Shown here: in pieces, positions 1 to 10,098 of the stretch | Numbering within the stretch: the first letter of the stretch is position 1 | Layout: each line of letters opens with the position of its first letter | Assembly: GCF_000350225.1 (NCBI RefSeq) | Contig: NW_005178479.1 | Location: forward strand, 25,858-89,857 | DNA: 64,000 bases | Direction: 5' to 3' | From: Chondrus crispus | Lineage: Eukaryota; Rhodophyta; Florideophyceae; Gigartinales; Gigartinaceae | Position numbers and translations under genes: made by a program | Notes under the pieces: model-generated | Databases searched by the model: none | Told to the model about the DNA's origin: nothing | Seen by the model: the letters and a program-made list of their open reading frames with translations, nothing else

Positions 1-390
1 AGTCAGTCGTGCTTCGCATCCCCCGCTTTTAAAGATCTCATCTCATCCAGCATCCAGCTTCCAGCCCCCCCCTCCCCCCCCCCGGGGTCGTCCCCATTTG
101 TTAAATCCTCCCCGCTCCGTCCTCTCATTCCCCTTGATTACATCTGCACTCCTCTTCGCCTTCCTTGTCTCTCAATAACTTCCCGTCTGCGCTCTGCGCT
201 TCCGGCCGCTGTCACTGCTCGCATCCATTGTCATACTCACACACCGACCTGTCCTCCCACACCCCCCGCGGACTCAACGATATCGTTACACACCCACCTC
301 TTCACGCCCTTGGCCTGCTGTCTTCCTCTGTGCTATACCCGTCGAGTTGACATTCTCGCCGAAGACTCAAGCGCCGGCAGAGGAACAGAC
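1..390 (+). promoter_or_regulatory. Upstream region of the GARP gene
   Basis: No gene is supported here. The stretch is pyrimidine-rich and holds a run of C residues broken by one T (about 65-83). It lies directly upstream of the GARP-domain gene and presumably contains its promoter and 5' leader. No TATA box or other defined element can be named with confidence. Confidence 0.3.
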
Positions 391-2535
391 ATGCAGCATG
401 AACGTCGTGATGAGCCTCAACGAACGCCGGCGCAACAAATGGCCAGTTCCTCCCGCAGCCGTCCTCGGCACCTTCCCGTGCATTCCAGCAGTGTCATCAC
501 AACCAACCAAACTAGCACCCAGCACAGCCCCGATCCTAACATCCCCACTCACAGTACCCGTACCTCCACTGCGCTTCCTCTTAACCCCCCACCTTACGTA
601 CATCCAGATGCCCACAACCTTCATGCCCCACTGCACTATCACCCTTCTTTACCCCCAAGACATGACGCTCACCTCCACGCATCAGCAAACACACATCAAC
701 GCCCATTGTACGAACCTCCAACTCGCCATCAGCATATGCTGCGGAGCCAGCACTATGCTTCACATTATCCCCCCGCTATTGTTCATCCGTTCCAAGCTCC
801 ACGGTATCCCGCTCATCCCAACCCTCACGAGTACCCAACACAGCAAGGTCAAGTCCCACAACCATATTTCACGTATTACCCAGTAGAAGGAGCCAAGCAT
901 CCCACCCAAGGTGCAATAGGTCCGGCCATACCGCAACAAGCACCACCCCATGCACCCGCCCACCATGACGCAGTGGTGTACAATCCACATACCCCACCAA
1001 CTAATCCCACTATGTATGTTGCGTTGCCCGATCGGCCATACTATGTTCACCAGGCGCCTGATCCAAATGCATCGCGCCGCAGCGTCATACAAAGATCGTA
1101 CTACAACCCTGGCACAGCGCAAACCGTGGTTTTCGCGAGGCGTGAGATCAATCGACATTCTCCAAGAAGTCCTAGGGAAGATATTTCGTCAACGTCGCTT
1201 TCGGGTCTAGCTGCCCCACAAGTGGTGCAGCCAATCGTACAGACCCACGGCAACACGACTCAACACGTAACCCCGCATGATGCGATGCCTCCACCGCAAA
1301 TTTCTGCACAAGGGACATCGCCAGTATTGCGCGGTGTGAGAGCGTGCGCAAATCATACTCTTGTCTCTCCAGTTATACAAAACTCGATGCGAAACCCCGC
1401 ATATCAGCAGTGCGTACCGAATATTGGACAAGGCTTTCACGTGCAAAGTCTTCCGCCAATGCCAGCGGTCTCACCGACACCTGCGCATGGCTTTCAGCAT
1501 GTGAACACCCCAGTGGTGGTACCGACACTTCCCGCCACTCACATCCCTCAACTTCCCACTACTCTCATCCCTCAACTTCCTACTACTCTCATCCCTCAAC
1601 TTCCCACTACTCTCATCCCTCAACTCTCACCCTCTTCATCATATCCGCAATACGCTGAAAGGCCACATCCTGGGACAAAAAAAATTTATGGCAATGCCGT
1701 CGGCTTCCAAAATGTATATGCCCAGCCAGCAACGGTTCATTACATCACCCCACCACCCGCTCCGAAAAAGAAGCGGCTGCAGTGGACCCCTGAGTTGCAT
1801 GCGAAGTTTGAAGACGCGGTCAACGAGATCGGACTTGAGGCTGCTGTTCCGAAGACCTTGTTGCAAGCAATAAACGAACCAACACTGACTCGTGAGAATG
1901 TGGCTAGTCATCTCCAGAAATTCCGCGAGATGATCAGGAAAAGAAAATTGGAAGAACAGAAGCAGTCCGTCAGCGGACCATCCCGAAAACGAAGACTGAT
2001 CGATGGGTCACCACACAAAAGTCCTGAAACCAGAAAGAATGCTGGTATTTCTTCTTCTTGCGCAGCTTCTAATATGGACATGCATGAAGGAAGCAATACC
2101 GGTGGGGAGTCATCGCAAGAAGGTGGAACAGTTCCATATTCCAGGCAAGAGCTTCCAATTCATCAGCGGGAAAAGCAAGGAGCACCACCAGACCTGCATG
2201 GATTCCAAGGCTCCGGTCACCGCGACGGAACGGCGGCTCATACGCTGCAGGGCACAACTGACCTGATGAAGGCCCAAACCTCGAAACGGAAACTGCCGAA
2301 ACGACTGCAACCTGCTGATTGTGGGAGAGGCTCAGAAGGAGGAGAGTCCAAGAAACCTGTAGCAGTAAGTGCAGCAACGGAAGAGACACTGATTCCCATA
2401 GGAGACTGGGACTCCCTGACGGGTCACCAAGAAATTTCCAATGTTAAAAGTAGAACAAGGAGGGGAACTGTACCGTATAGTCTCGTCAAGGACCAGCACG
2501 GAAGCATCGCAAAACGCAACACACAGTTAAATTAG
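391..2535 (+). CDS. GARP (Myb-like, type-B-ARR-like) transcription factor
   Basis: A 714-aa ORF from the first ATG in frame (391); the open frame upstream has no ATG. One recognisable domain lies at about residues 458-517. It has the GARP signature RLQWTPELHAKF followed by LTRENVASHLQKF, closest by eye to the DNA-binding domain of plant type-B response regulators and G2-like factors. A basic tail (RKRK) follows. No phospho-receiver domain is visible. The N-terminal 450 residues are low complexity, rich in Pro, His, Gln and Thr, with a four-unit octapeptide repeat. The C-terminal third is polar with basic clusters such as SRKRRL that could act in nuclear import. Expected role: sequence-specific nuclear DNA binding. 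Targets cannot be inferred. The GARP call is strong; the pathway is unknown. Confidence 0.8.
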   Translation: MQHERRDEPQRTPAQQMASSSRSRPRHLPVHSSSVITTNQTSTQHSPDPNIPTHSTRTSTALPLNPPPYVHPDAHNLHAPLHYHPSLPPRHDAHLHASANTHQRPLYEPPTRHQHMLRSQHYASHYPPAIVHPFQAPRYPAHPNPHEYPTQQGQVPQPYFTYYPVEGAKHPTQGAIGPAIPQQAPPHAPAHHDAVVYNPHTPPTNPTMYVALPDRPYYVHQAPDPNASRRSVIQRSYYNPGTAQTVVFARREINRHSPRSPREDISSTSLSGLAAPQVVQPIVQTHGNTTQHVTPHDAMPPPQISAQGTSPVLRGVRACANHTLVSPVIQNSMRNPAYQQCVPNIGQGFHVQSLPPMPAVSPTPAHGFQHVNTPVVVPTLPATHIPQLPTTLIPQLPTTLIPQLPTTLIPQLSPSSSYPQYAERPHPGTKKIYGNAVGFQNVYAQPATVHYITPPPAPKKKRLQWTPELHAKFEDAVNEIGLEAAVPKTLLQAINEPTLTRENVASHLQKFREMIRKRKLEEQKQSVSGPSRKRRLIDGSPHKSPETRKNAGISSSCAASNMDMHEGSNTGGESSQEGGTVPYSRQELPIHQREKQGAPPDLHGFQGSGHRDGTAAHTLQGTTDLMKAQTSKRKLPKRLQPADCGRGSEGGESKKPVAVSAATEETLIPIGDWDSLTGHQEISNVKSRTRRGTVPYSLVKDQHGSIAKRNTQLN
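1528..1623 (+). repeat. 24-bp tandem repeat inside the GARP gene (4 units)
   Basis: Four consecutive 24-bp units keep the reading frame and encode LPTTLIPQ-type octapeptides. The first unit is slightly diverged (Ala-Thr-His in place of Thr-Thr-Leu). The array lies in the low-complexity region before the DNA-binding domain and is a likely site of length polymorphism. Confidence 0.85.
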
Positions 2536-3591
2536 GCACTCGAGCCAAAGTGACACAGGGTGTAACCCTGCACTGTCTTAACCATGCAGTTGCCACCTGT
2601 CTGGGGAATGACAGCTTGCGTGGCTCGAAACCTTGTACAAATCTACTTGGACCAGTGATATATAATGAGAGCATGTGACTGTTCTTAGTGCAGACTGTAC
2701 AGTATAACTCTGCTGATAAGGATGGTACTCCTTGAAAGCTTCTTCCCGTGAATGATAGAGATGGCAAAAAGAAGCTTCCGTGTCCCTGGCCATGCTCTCG
2801 AGTACATGCCATATGACAAGTTGTCAATCATTGAATAGGGCTGGCATGGGAAAAAGCGTCGAAGACTTGCTCTTCCCTTGCCGGTGGCGCATACCCCTGG
2901 ATAGTCTTGATATGAGTGTTCTGTATCAGCCGAAGTTGCAGAGAAGAACGGTACCGTATTGGAGGGCGGTGAGGTAGTCTAATGGTACATATCTCAGCTG
3001 CAGTTTTCGGACAAAAATGGCACAGTTCTTTCAGTTCGGGTGAGATCGTCGGCAGGGCTGATTCGAGGCACCGTGACACGACACAACCCGAAAACGGAGC
3101 AAGGGTCCCATTCATCAAGAGAATGCAATTCATTTGGGCATACTCAAAGGGCATGGTTCGGAATTCTCAACTGGTATTAGCAGAAAATTCTCATTAAAGG
3201 TCAATCTTGCAAACATGTGCGCGCGACTTGGCGTGATCTCTCCGCTGTGTTGATAGGAATTCCACGCCAAACTATTGCAACGGCGAGTTCAACTTCGTGC
3301 AGATTACACCTTCCCCATCCCTTCGGCCATCCACATCCCCTTGTCCCTTCTTCATCCCCTCGTACCTTCCTCATCCTAGACGGCAGCACCGCTTTCGTCT
3401 CTGTCACCTTCGCTTCGTGTTGCCAAGCAAGAGGATTGCTCACGGGGACCACAAACGTGCACCTTTGGATGTGCAAATGAGAGACGACATGAAGCTGACT
3501 AGACAGACATTGAAGGAGTCCACCTCTGAAGGACAGGGAGTTAAATAGAAGTTGCCAAGCGGTACACTGAACCGCCTATCATGCTGCTTCC
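2536..3591. other. Intergenic, no gene recognised
   Basis: About 1.05 kb between the GARP gene and the piggyBac-like element. Several short ORFs on both strands show no domain or compositional support. A pyrimidine-rich stretch at about 3300-3390 is the only notable feature. I see no RNA gene. Confidence 0.4.
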
Positions 3592-3595
3592 TTAG

Positions 3596-4855
3596 CCCTG
3601 TGCTCCTTTTTTGTGACGGCTATTTTTTGCCCCAGTCGGGTTATTTTCCTCCTGCTTCGGTCTTGTTGAGCGCTACGTCCCGAGAGTAGGTTCGTTGAAC
3701 GCAGAATTGTGTTGTCGTTAAGAAGATATACGTTTTGTCTCCAGGAGACCCGTACTTTTCGAGTAGTGTCCTCCCGAAAAGTGTGGGGTGGTCCTATTTT
3801 GTGATCGGGGCATAAACTTCACAAAATGCACACAAACGTCTCAAAATTCTCACAAGTTTTGTGAATCTCGCTTTGTTTTTGTGAATCTCACTTTATTTTT
3901 GTGACGTCAACATCTCGAAGTGCTCTTTTGTTGACTGTTTTGTGATTCACACACAAATTGTTTTGTGACTCTCACACCATTGTCTCACAATCATCTCCAA
4001 CATCAACAAACCATCACAAACCCATCTAAAAAGCATAGCTGATAGCCTTGTTCTACAGACATTTTACGGCCTTCACTCTCGGGCTTGTGAAGCCTGCCTT
4101 ATTCGTCGAGGAGTGCGTCGCTCAGAGTCAAACTCCCTCTCATGGACAGGAGAGGGCCCATGTCGCTTCAGTGTAGGGCGAGAATGCCAGACCGTCCGGC
4201 AGCTGCAGCAGATAGCTTGCCTACATGTAGAACACCACTGCACCTGGCGCGAGCCCTTTCTAAGTGTCTTGGGTCGCCCGTCTTTTGTCCCTCTTTTGAC
4301 CCAACTACAGAGTGCGCAGTAGGTTTGGGTCCCACTGACCTTCTCGTGCAGTAAATTCCGGTTCAACCTACGCAGTTGCGAACACGAAGGGAAGGGGAAG
4401 TGTCTCTGGAAATTAGCCGTAGAGGGCTGGAAAGGGATATCTTTTTTGTGTGACGTTGTTCAGTTTGTTTGCCTTTTGAGATGGAGAGCATTTTATATGT
4501 GATCTTCGTGATGCCCTCACACATCTCACACAAAGCCATCACAAAATGCACACTGTCAGTGTGAGAGTTTTGATTTCAAGGTTGACGTTTGAGAGTTTTG
4601 AGATGCGTCTCACAAAACCATCACAAAAGATTCACGAAAATGTGTGATGTTTGAGACGATTTTTGTGATGATCACAAAACGTTCTCAAAAAGTGCTACAA
4701 TTCAACAAGTATTCACAAACCATGTGTGACGAATAAGAAGATGGAGTGAGACGAATGAGATGACGGCGGCGAAAAGAGCAAAACTCTCACAAATCGTCAC
4801 ACAAATCGTCTCACTTCTTGTGACGCCCTAAATCGTCACAAACCGGAGCACAGGG
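3596..4855. mobile_element. piggyBac-like DNA transposon, internally deleted (1.26 kb)
   Basis: The left end begins CCCTGTGCTCC then TTTTTTGTGACG. The right end is its inverted match, CGTCACAAACC then GGAGCACAGGG, giving terminal inverted repeats of about 23 bp. The tetranucleotide TTAG flanks both sides (3592-3595 and 4856-4859) and is the target duplication. CCC termini and a TTA-type 4-bp target are the hallmark of piggyBac, which normally uses TTAA. The interior is crowded with TCACAAA/TTTGTGA motifs in both orientations, especially at 3800-4020 and 4540-4830, as expected of subterminal transposase-binding repeats. It retains a transposase C-terminal remnant on the minus strand. Too short to be autonomous. 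Confidence 0.8.
4073..4366 (-). pseudogene. piggyBac transposase C-terminal zinc-finger remnant
   Basis: This 97-codon open frame has no ATG start. It encodes a Cys-rich module with the pattern CALC, about 26 residues, then WCSTCRQAICCSC and an ending VWHS. The order CxxC...CxxC...CxxC...(W/Y)H resembles the C-terminal Cys-rich domain of piggyBac transposases, which recognises the inverted repeats. The catalytic DDD core is absent, so this is a leftover of an internally deleted element, in agreement with the surrounding piggyBac-type ends. An unrelated small zinc-finger ORF is possible but less likely in this context. Confidence 0.6.
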
Positions 4856-4859
4856 TTAG

Positions 4860-5183
4860 GGTGCGAGGGTGGTAGATATTTTAGATTCGGCAGGTGGGGC
4901 TGAGACTGGTGGCCAGCATCCCGTTTTTGCAGTCCCGATTTGATTTCTTGACCAATGAAAATGATTTCTGTTTCACTGTAATAAGGGAGGCAGCCGCGCT
5001 GACTGGCTCGTCGGTCGCCACCTCAACGTGAGTGCGGGCGCAGCAGCTTGGGGGGGGGCAGGAATGAAAGAGGGGGTGACTAATACTTAGGACGCGCTAT
5101 CTACGTCCCCAGTGAGAATGGGTGTTTTTATTTTCACTAATCAAGGGGGGCCGATGCCATATCATAGGGCAGGCTTCAAGGAA
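4860..5183. other. Spacer, no gene recognised
   Basis: About 320 bp between the piggyBac-like element and the non-LTR fragment. It includes a nine-base G run near 5051 and no supported ORF. Confidence 0.4.
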
Positions 5184-5972
5184 TCACACTTGGGCGGGAC
5201 AAGATAAGGCCGCGCCATGATAAGGCATGCGGGTGAGGGTAGCTGAGGCAACGCTTGACCATATGGCATAACTAAGACGCTGAGAGAGACGAGAATTTGC
5301 AGTACCAAAGTTGGTACCGGTGCAAATGGCAATTTGATGGGAGAGGGACTCGAGGACACATGTAGAGCGAGCGCTAGGAGCGCCCAGGGTGTCTAACGCA
5401 AGAGGCACAAAGTGCCAGTCCAGAAGAGGGAGCGAGGCGTCGGCTTGTACAAGTAGAGCGGAGCGGATGATGCGAGCGTGCGTGCGTAGCTTGTCAGCAT
5501 CCGCCACTTCGGCGGCACCGGCTATACCTCGAGCAGCCGGCATGAGGGCCCCCACGCGGTAGGGGCTGCGGACAGTGACATCGTAAGCCGTAGGACGGTC
5601 TGGCAGAGCTCCCGTAGGAGGCGGAGTGGGCTGAACGAGGAGATAGGCGGGGCGGTTAGCCGTGCCAGGGATGAGAAAAGGGACTTCCATATCACAGCTC
5701 AGTCCTGCGGCGCGGAAAGCATGTCGTGCCAGAGTGTTCCGCACCGTGTTGTGACGATTCATAGTACCATAGCCGTGCTTGCACATAGCGGCATGGTCGC
5801 CGCGTATATCAATGGGACGGCGACAGTGAGAGCAGAGTAGGGGCTGGATGTAGTCATCGTAGACCGGGTAGTCAAGATGACGGCGGAGCATACATGACCA
5901 TAGGGGTTTACTAGCCCACCTTTCTTGACCTCCCCGCCCTTTTCCGTACGCGACACACACGGACCCCGCCAT
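5184..5972 (-). pseudogene. 5'-truncated non-LTR retrotransposon, C-terminal end of the ORF
   Basis: A 262-aa open frame matches the C-terminal part of reverse-transcriptase proteins of non-LTR retrotransposons. It has a CSHC zinc knuckle, RGDHAAMCKHG, then RHNTVRNTLARHAF and RPAY followed about 20 residues later by AYDVTV. In families with a restriction-like endonuclease this order is the CCHC knuckle followed by the PD-(D/E)XK-type nuclease. The reverse transcriptase itself is missing: upstream on the minus strand the sequence turns into minisatellite. That fits a 5'-truncated insertion. The position where I expect the first catalytic Asp (RPAD) reads RPAY, so the nuclease is probably dead. 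The frame is nevertheless open, so it is either a recent remnant or co-opted. Confidence 0.55.
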
Positions 5973-6159
5973 CACTTCACCCCTTTCACAGCTACATCAT
6001 GCCCATAGACCGTCGCTCACGGCGGCGCCTTCGTTTCCCGCGAAATATGTGGTGGACTTGCCTACGCTCTCCGCGCCCAGCAGGCGCGCGTTCGGCTGGC
6101 GGCGCAGGAGCCGAGTCACGCAAGGCGGCGGCGGGCGGTTCGAGCGAGCAGAAGGAGCT

Positions 6160-6800
6160 GGTGGACCACGGGGACGCGAGCTACGGGATGCTGCAGTAAG
6201 GGTAGGGGGTTTCAGGCGAGTAGGAGGGGGTGATGGACTACGGGAACTCGAGCTACGCGATGCTGCAGCAGGGACGGTTTAGGCGAGGGGGAGGAAGTGA
6301 TGTACCACGAGTACGCGAGGTACGCGCGGCTGCAATAAGAGCGGTTCGGGTGAGGGGGAGAGGGTGATGGACCACGGGAACGCAAGCTACACGATGCTGT
6401 AGCACGGGCGGTTCGGGCGAGAGGGAGGGGGTGATAGGCCACGGGAACGCGAGCTACGCGGGGCTGCAGTAGGGGCGGTTCGGGCGAGGGGGAGGGAGTG
6501 AGACTACGGGAACGCGAGCTACGCGGTGCTGTAGCACGGGAGGTTCGGCCGGGAGCGAGGGGGTGATAGGCCACGGGAACGCGAGCTACGCGGTGCTGCA
6601 GTAGAGGGGATTCGGGTGAGGGGTAGGGAGTGATGCACCACCGGAACGCGAGCTACGCGATGCTGTAGCACGAGCGGTTCAGGCGAGGGAGAGGGGGTGA
6701 TGGACCACGGGAACGCAAGCTACGCGGGGCTGCAGTAGGGACGGCTCGGGCGAGGGGGAGGAGGTGATGGACCACGACAACGCTAGCAACGCGATGAAGA
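6160..6800. repeat. About 66-bp minisatellite, roughly ten units
   Basis: The motif GGAACGCGAGCTACGCG followed by GTGCTGCAGTAG recurs near 6170, 6241, 6307, 6375, 6441, 6499, 6576, 6642, 6709 and 6776. Most spacings are 66-68 bp, with one of 58 and one of 77. Copies differ by scattered substitutions and small indels. The last unit runs directly into the charged coiled-coil pseudogene, and in that frame each unit resembles MDHGNASYAMLQ, so the array looks like amplified former coding sequence. Confidence 0.85.
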
Positions 6801-7081
6801 GCGCGCAGAAAAAGTGGAAGCGCGAACAGGAGTGGCGTCGGACGAAGACGGCGGAGGAAGAGGTGGCGCGGGCGAGCGAGCAAGTGCGGAAGGCGTAGGC
6901 GGCCATGTGGAAGCTGAAGTACGAGGCCGAGGAGGAAGAGCGGAAGCGGTTGCAGGAGATCAAGAGGAAGGAGGCGGAGTGGGAACACTACGATGGAGCA
7001 GGAGAAGGGGAAGGCGGTGGCCGCGGCCGTGTAGGAGGCGCTGGCGAAGATGGAGCTGGATGTCCCGCCCATGGCGGATGA
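6767..7081 (+). pseudogene. Broken gene for a highly charged coiled-coil protein
   Basis: From the ATG at 6767 the frame reads a Lys/Glu/Arg-rich helical sequence (KKWKREQEWRRTKTAEEEV, later KRLQEIKRKEAEWE) interrupted by one TAG (6896-6898) and ending at TGA 7079-7081. The first codons belong to the last unit of the 66-bp repeat. No family is recognised. The amino-acid bias on both sides of the stop indicates a former coding region. It resembles in style, not demonstrably in ancestry, the charged tail of the J-domain pseudogene at 19016-20037. Confidence 0.4.
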
Positions 7082-7199
7082 TTAACACGAGCAGCGTGAG
7101 ATTCGACGAGCGCGACAGGCGCGGCGAGGTGACGTTTATTTTTGTGTCGACGGTGGGGATACAGAAGAAGCGCGGGCGGAAGTGCGGTGAAAATTAAAG

Positions 7200-8130
7200 G
7201 GGTCAAAGTGTAGATTTTGGGGCGACACCCGGCCAAAGTGATATCTACGTGGGGCGATTTCAATGCGGTGGGGGTTTTTATAGGGCGACACTACTAAAAA
7301 GTGCTTTGCTAGTAGGGTGATTTTGGTCCATGGTGTCCTTTTGATGGGTGACAATGCACGTTTTCTAGGGTGACAGAAAAACGATCTTAAAGTCACCTCC
7401 GACAAACTCATATTCGGGGATGTCACCCCATAAAAACGTATACCATCGTGGCATTTCGGCAGAGACCTAAATGTTAGAAAAGTCGCCCGAGAAACGCATG
7501 ATTGTTTTAATGTCACCCTTATAAAAGCACGCCAACGCACGGTTTCGCGCTGGATATAGCGCTCTCAAAACTGAAACAATATAGTGTGGCTATAGAGGCC
7601 GCCCAGTGCCCACCACAGTGGCTGGCATACGGTGACGCGCGGTCACGCGGCGTACGTTCTGCCTTCTGAACCCGCCATCAAAGAGGAAGTATACTTGCTC
7701 TCTTTGTCGTTCTGAGACGCATACTGTTTCTGATTGTGCACTGAGACAGCTTTATTGGGATGAAAACACTAGGTAAACATGCTTCCGTGGTATGGAAAAT
7801 ACTGTATGTAATTGTATGTAGATAGAGTGGGTAGAAGTTGCCGGTGTTTCGCATATGAAGTCACCCTATATTTCCAACTGAAATCACATCAATCTCAGAA
7901 AACGATCCAATGTCGCCCTATAGACACAGACAAAGATCGGCATGTTTCAACATGTCGTTTTCTTAGGGCGACGTCACCCTCGGAATTGGATGAATGAGGA
8001 ACGTCACCCTTCAATGCCACCTCAATTGGGTAGTCGCCCCCAAAACACCCCCAGGGCTAGAACTTCACCTCCCCAGGGGCATCAAAAGCCGCACCTGTCA
8101 CCCCAAGATCCGCAAATGGCCCAAATAAAA
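7200..8130. mobile_element. Candidate non-autonomous element with dense GGGTGAC/GTCACCC motifs
   Basis: The left half carries GGGYGAC-type motifs mainly in the forward sense (near 7222, 7281, 7313, 7345, 7368). The right half carries them mainly as GTCRCCC (near 7862, 7913, 7970, 8001, 8033, 8097). Opposed subterminal motif arrays are typical of DNA transposon ends. The 13-mer GGGTGACAGAAAA is shared with the left end of the J-domain element (about 18565). Candidate termini (GATTTTGGGGCGACA and the inverted GATCTTGGGGTGACA) are only partly alike, and no target duplication was found, so the borders are approximate. Confidence 0.4.
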
Positions 8131-8502
8131 GAGCTTGAAGTACTGTAATGTACACCTTTTCAATACTGTACATTCAAACACTTTCGCATTCCTCCCCTCT
8201 TGCGGCGCGCAACGCGCGCAACGGAGCCACTTGTCATCTCCTCATATCGCGATTTTTTACACGCCTTCGGCCCGTATCCCTGTAGACCCCCACGACTTCT
8301 ACTGTGTCCATCTTCGGGGCGTCTCCCCTTTTTTGATCCGTGTTGCGCTTCGCTTTTTACGTGCAGCTCCAAGAGCTGCACTCCACGACCAATTTAAGAG
8401 AAGGACATCGCCCCACGAGGCAACGGAGTGCCTGCAAGGGCACTGATCAGGAATATTCGTCAATGACAACTTCACGAAAGTCTCCGTAGGATTTCATTCG
8501 TC

Positions 8503-9957
8503 ATGAACTTGAACGTGTTCGAGAGTCTGACTGACTCAGACAGGGACACCCTTGCAAAAGTTGTCAAGACTATCAAGAAGGAGCATGCCTCCATGCGCGC
8601 ATACAAGTCGAGAATGGACAGCGTTTGTTTGGCCTATCAACAACAGGTTAATGCGCTATCGAAAGAGTGCGAGGACCTGAAGCAGGCCAGCAACTCCTCT
8701 ATAGATCAGTCTTGGCTTGAATTGAAGCTGGCAGAAGCGCGGAAGGAAACACAGGAACGATACGGATCCCAAATAACAAAACTGGGCGGCGATCTAACGA
8801 TTGCCCAAGCTACGGTCAAAAGTCTTGCGACGGAAAAGGATTCAACTGACAAGGCATTGTGCTCTGCCCGCGAAGCCGCGGCGGGTGATGCCATACTATT
8901 ACAGCAACTTCAAGAAGAGATTACCCAACTACGGGACAGCAGAGAGCGTACAGCTTCGGATTCTGTAGAGAAACACACTCGGAATATGCAATTGATGCAG
9001 GAGGCAAAGGATGCCGACTACAAGGTAACTCAGTACCAGGAGGGCAATATATTCTTAAAGTCGGAAGTCAAACGCATCAGCACCCAACTTGCGCAAACAA
9101 GAACGCAAATGGACAGCATGAGTGTGTCTCATAACGCGGAAATATCTAGTGCTAACAGAATGAACACAGAATTATCCAAGAACTTGGCCGTCTCGAAGAC
9201 CCAAGTCGAGAAGCTAACGGCATCCTTGTCGGCTATGGAGAAGCACATCATTGACTTGAAATCAAGCTTTGAAAATGAAAAGTCGGAGCATCAAACCGAG
9301 ATTGAAAATGGCCTGAAACTCGTAGAAATGCATAGCAAAGTCGCAAAAGATGCCGAGCTCCGCGTTTCTGAATATAAGGAACTACTCGCTATCGTTGCTA
9401 AAGAAACGAATGACGCGAGGGAGCGTCCTCCAGACAATGCCCCACTGCCATTAGATCTACATGCTGAAGTTCTCTTCAAGACTTTGAATGAAACCTTGGA
9501 AACGAAGCTACAGGTGCTTGAAAATGAGAGACATGAGTTGATTAAGGCACGTGCAAATGAGGCAAGGATGGCAACTAGGCAGCAGGCATTGCTACGCGAA
9601 GCGGAGAGCTCCAAGGCAGAGGCAGAAGAGGCACGACGGCAGATGGCCATTCTCGAGGCAGAACTGAATGTCCAAAAGGACAAGGTTGCACAGCTTCAGA
9701 GGAAGTTAACTTTCAATGGAAGTGTTGGAGGATTTCAATCACCGTCGGTGCTTCCCGTGGCTGAGGGCACCGAATCTGGTTTCATGACGGGCACACCTGA
9801 CTCTGTTGCCAAGCGAAGGTCATCCGCGCAGATGCAAAGCCCATTCCTACGAGGACTTAGCATGGGCGTTGCAGAACGAGCTCTAGCAAACATGATGGAC
9901 ATCAGACGCCAACACGAAAGTTTGCTGGAACAGCTCAAAAGACAGGAGGATATGTAA
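8503..9957 (+). CDS. Long coiled-coil protein, unknown function
   Basis: An intact 484-aa ORF from ATG 8503 to TAA 9957. Almost the whole length, about residues 10-430, is Glu/Lys/Gln/Leu-rich with heptad-like spacing and no Pro-rich breaks except near residues 305-312 (PPDNAPLPLD). It is therefore predicted to be a rod-like dimeric coiled coil. The tail (about 430-484) has Ser-rich patches such as RRSSAQMQS and is likely regulatory. No signal peptide, membrane segment or catalytic motif is seen. Such proteins act as cytoskeletal, centrosomal, Golgi-tether or chromosome scaffolds; the sequence alone does not choose between them. It is convergent with the ProRS gene, 141 bp apart. A clean single frame among broken elements supports a real host gene. 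Confidence 0.75.
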   Translation: MNLNVFESLTDSDRDTLAKVVKTIKKEHASMRAYKSRMDSVCLAYQQQVNALSKECEDLKQASNSSIDQSWLELKLAEARKETQERYGSQITKLGGDLTIAQATVKSLATEKDSTDKALCSAREAAAGDAILLQQLQEEITQLRDSRERTASDSVEKHTRNMQLMQEAKDADYKVTQYQEGNIFLKSEVKRISTQLAQTRTQMDSMSVSHNAEISSANRMNTELSKNLAVSKTQVEKLTASLSAMEKHIIDLKSSFENEKSEHQTEIENGLKLVEMHSKVAKDAELRVSEYKELLAIVAKETNDARERPPDNAPLPLDLHAEVLFKTLNETLETKLQVLENERHELIKARANEARMATRQQALLREAESSKAEAEEARRQMAILEAELNVQKDKVAQLQRKLTFNGSVGGFQSPSVLPVAEGTESGFMTGTPDSVAKRRSSAQMQSPFLRGLSMGVAERALANMMDIRRQHESLLEQLKRQEDM

Positions 9958-10098
9958 TCCCATACGACTCGCAGTCTAGGGGCAAAGCGCTCATGGCTGT
10001 GTCCCATGTTCTTGGTTTCATGAGACTCACGGCTCAATTCGCATTCTAGTGACATTTTTCGGAGATCTCGTCGGTCTAAGCCGTCCAAGCGACCTGGT

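Noticed and set aside
165..350. Short plus-strand ORF before the GARP gene
   Set aside because: Low-complexity Ser/His/Leu-rich sequence in a pyrimidine-rich leader, with no supporting motif.
2069..2389. Minus-strand ORF opposite the GARP gene
   Set aside because: Shadow of the real plus-strand frame; composition mirrors the sense codons.
2960..3010. tRNA-like GTAGTCTAATGG sequence
   Set aside because: Only the D-arm-like start resembles a tRNA; there is no matching T-arm or acceptor stem.
9291..9683. Ser/Ala-rich minus-strand ORF opposite the coiled-coil gene
   Set aside because: Reverse shadow of Glu/Lys/Ala-rich codons.
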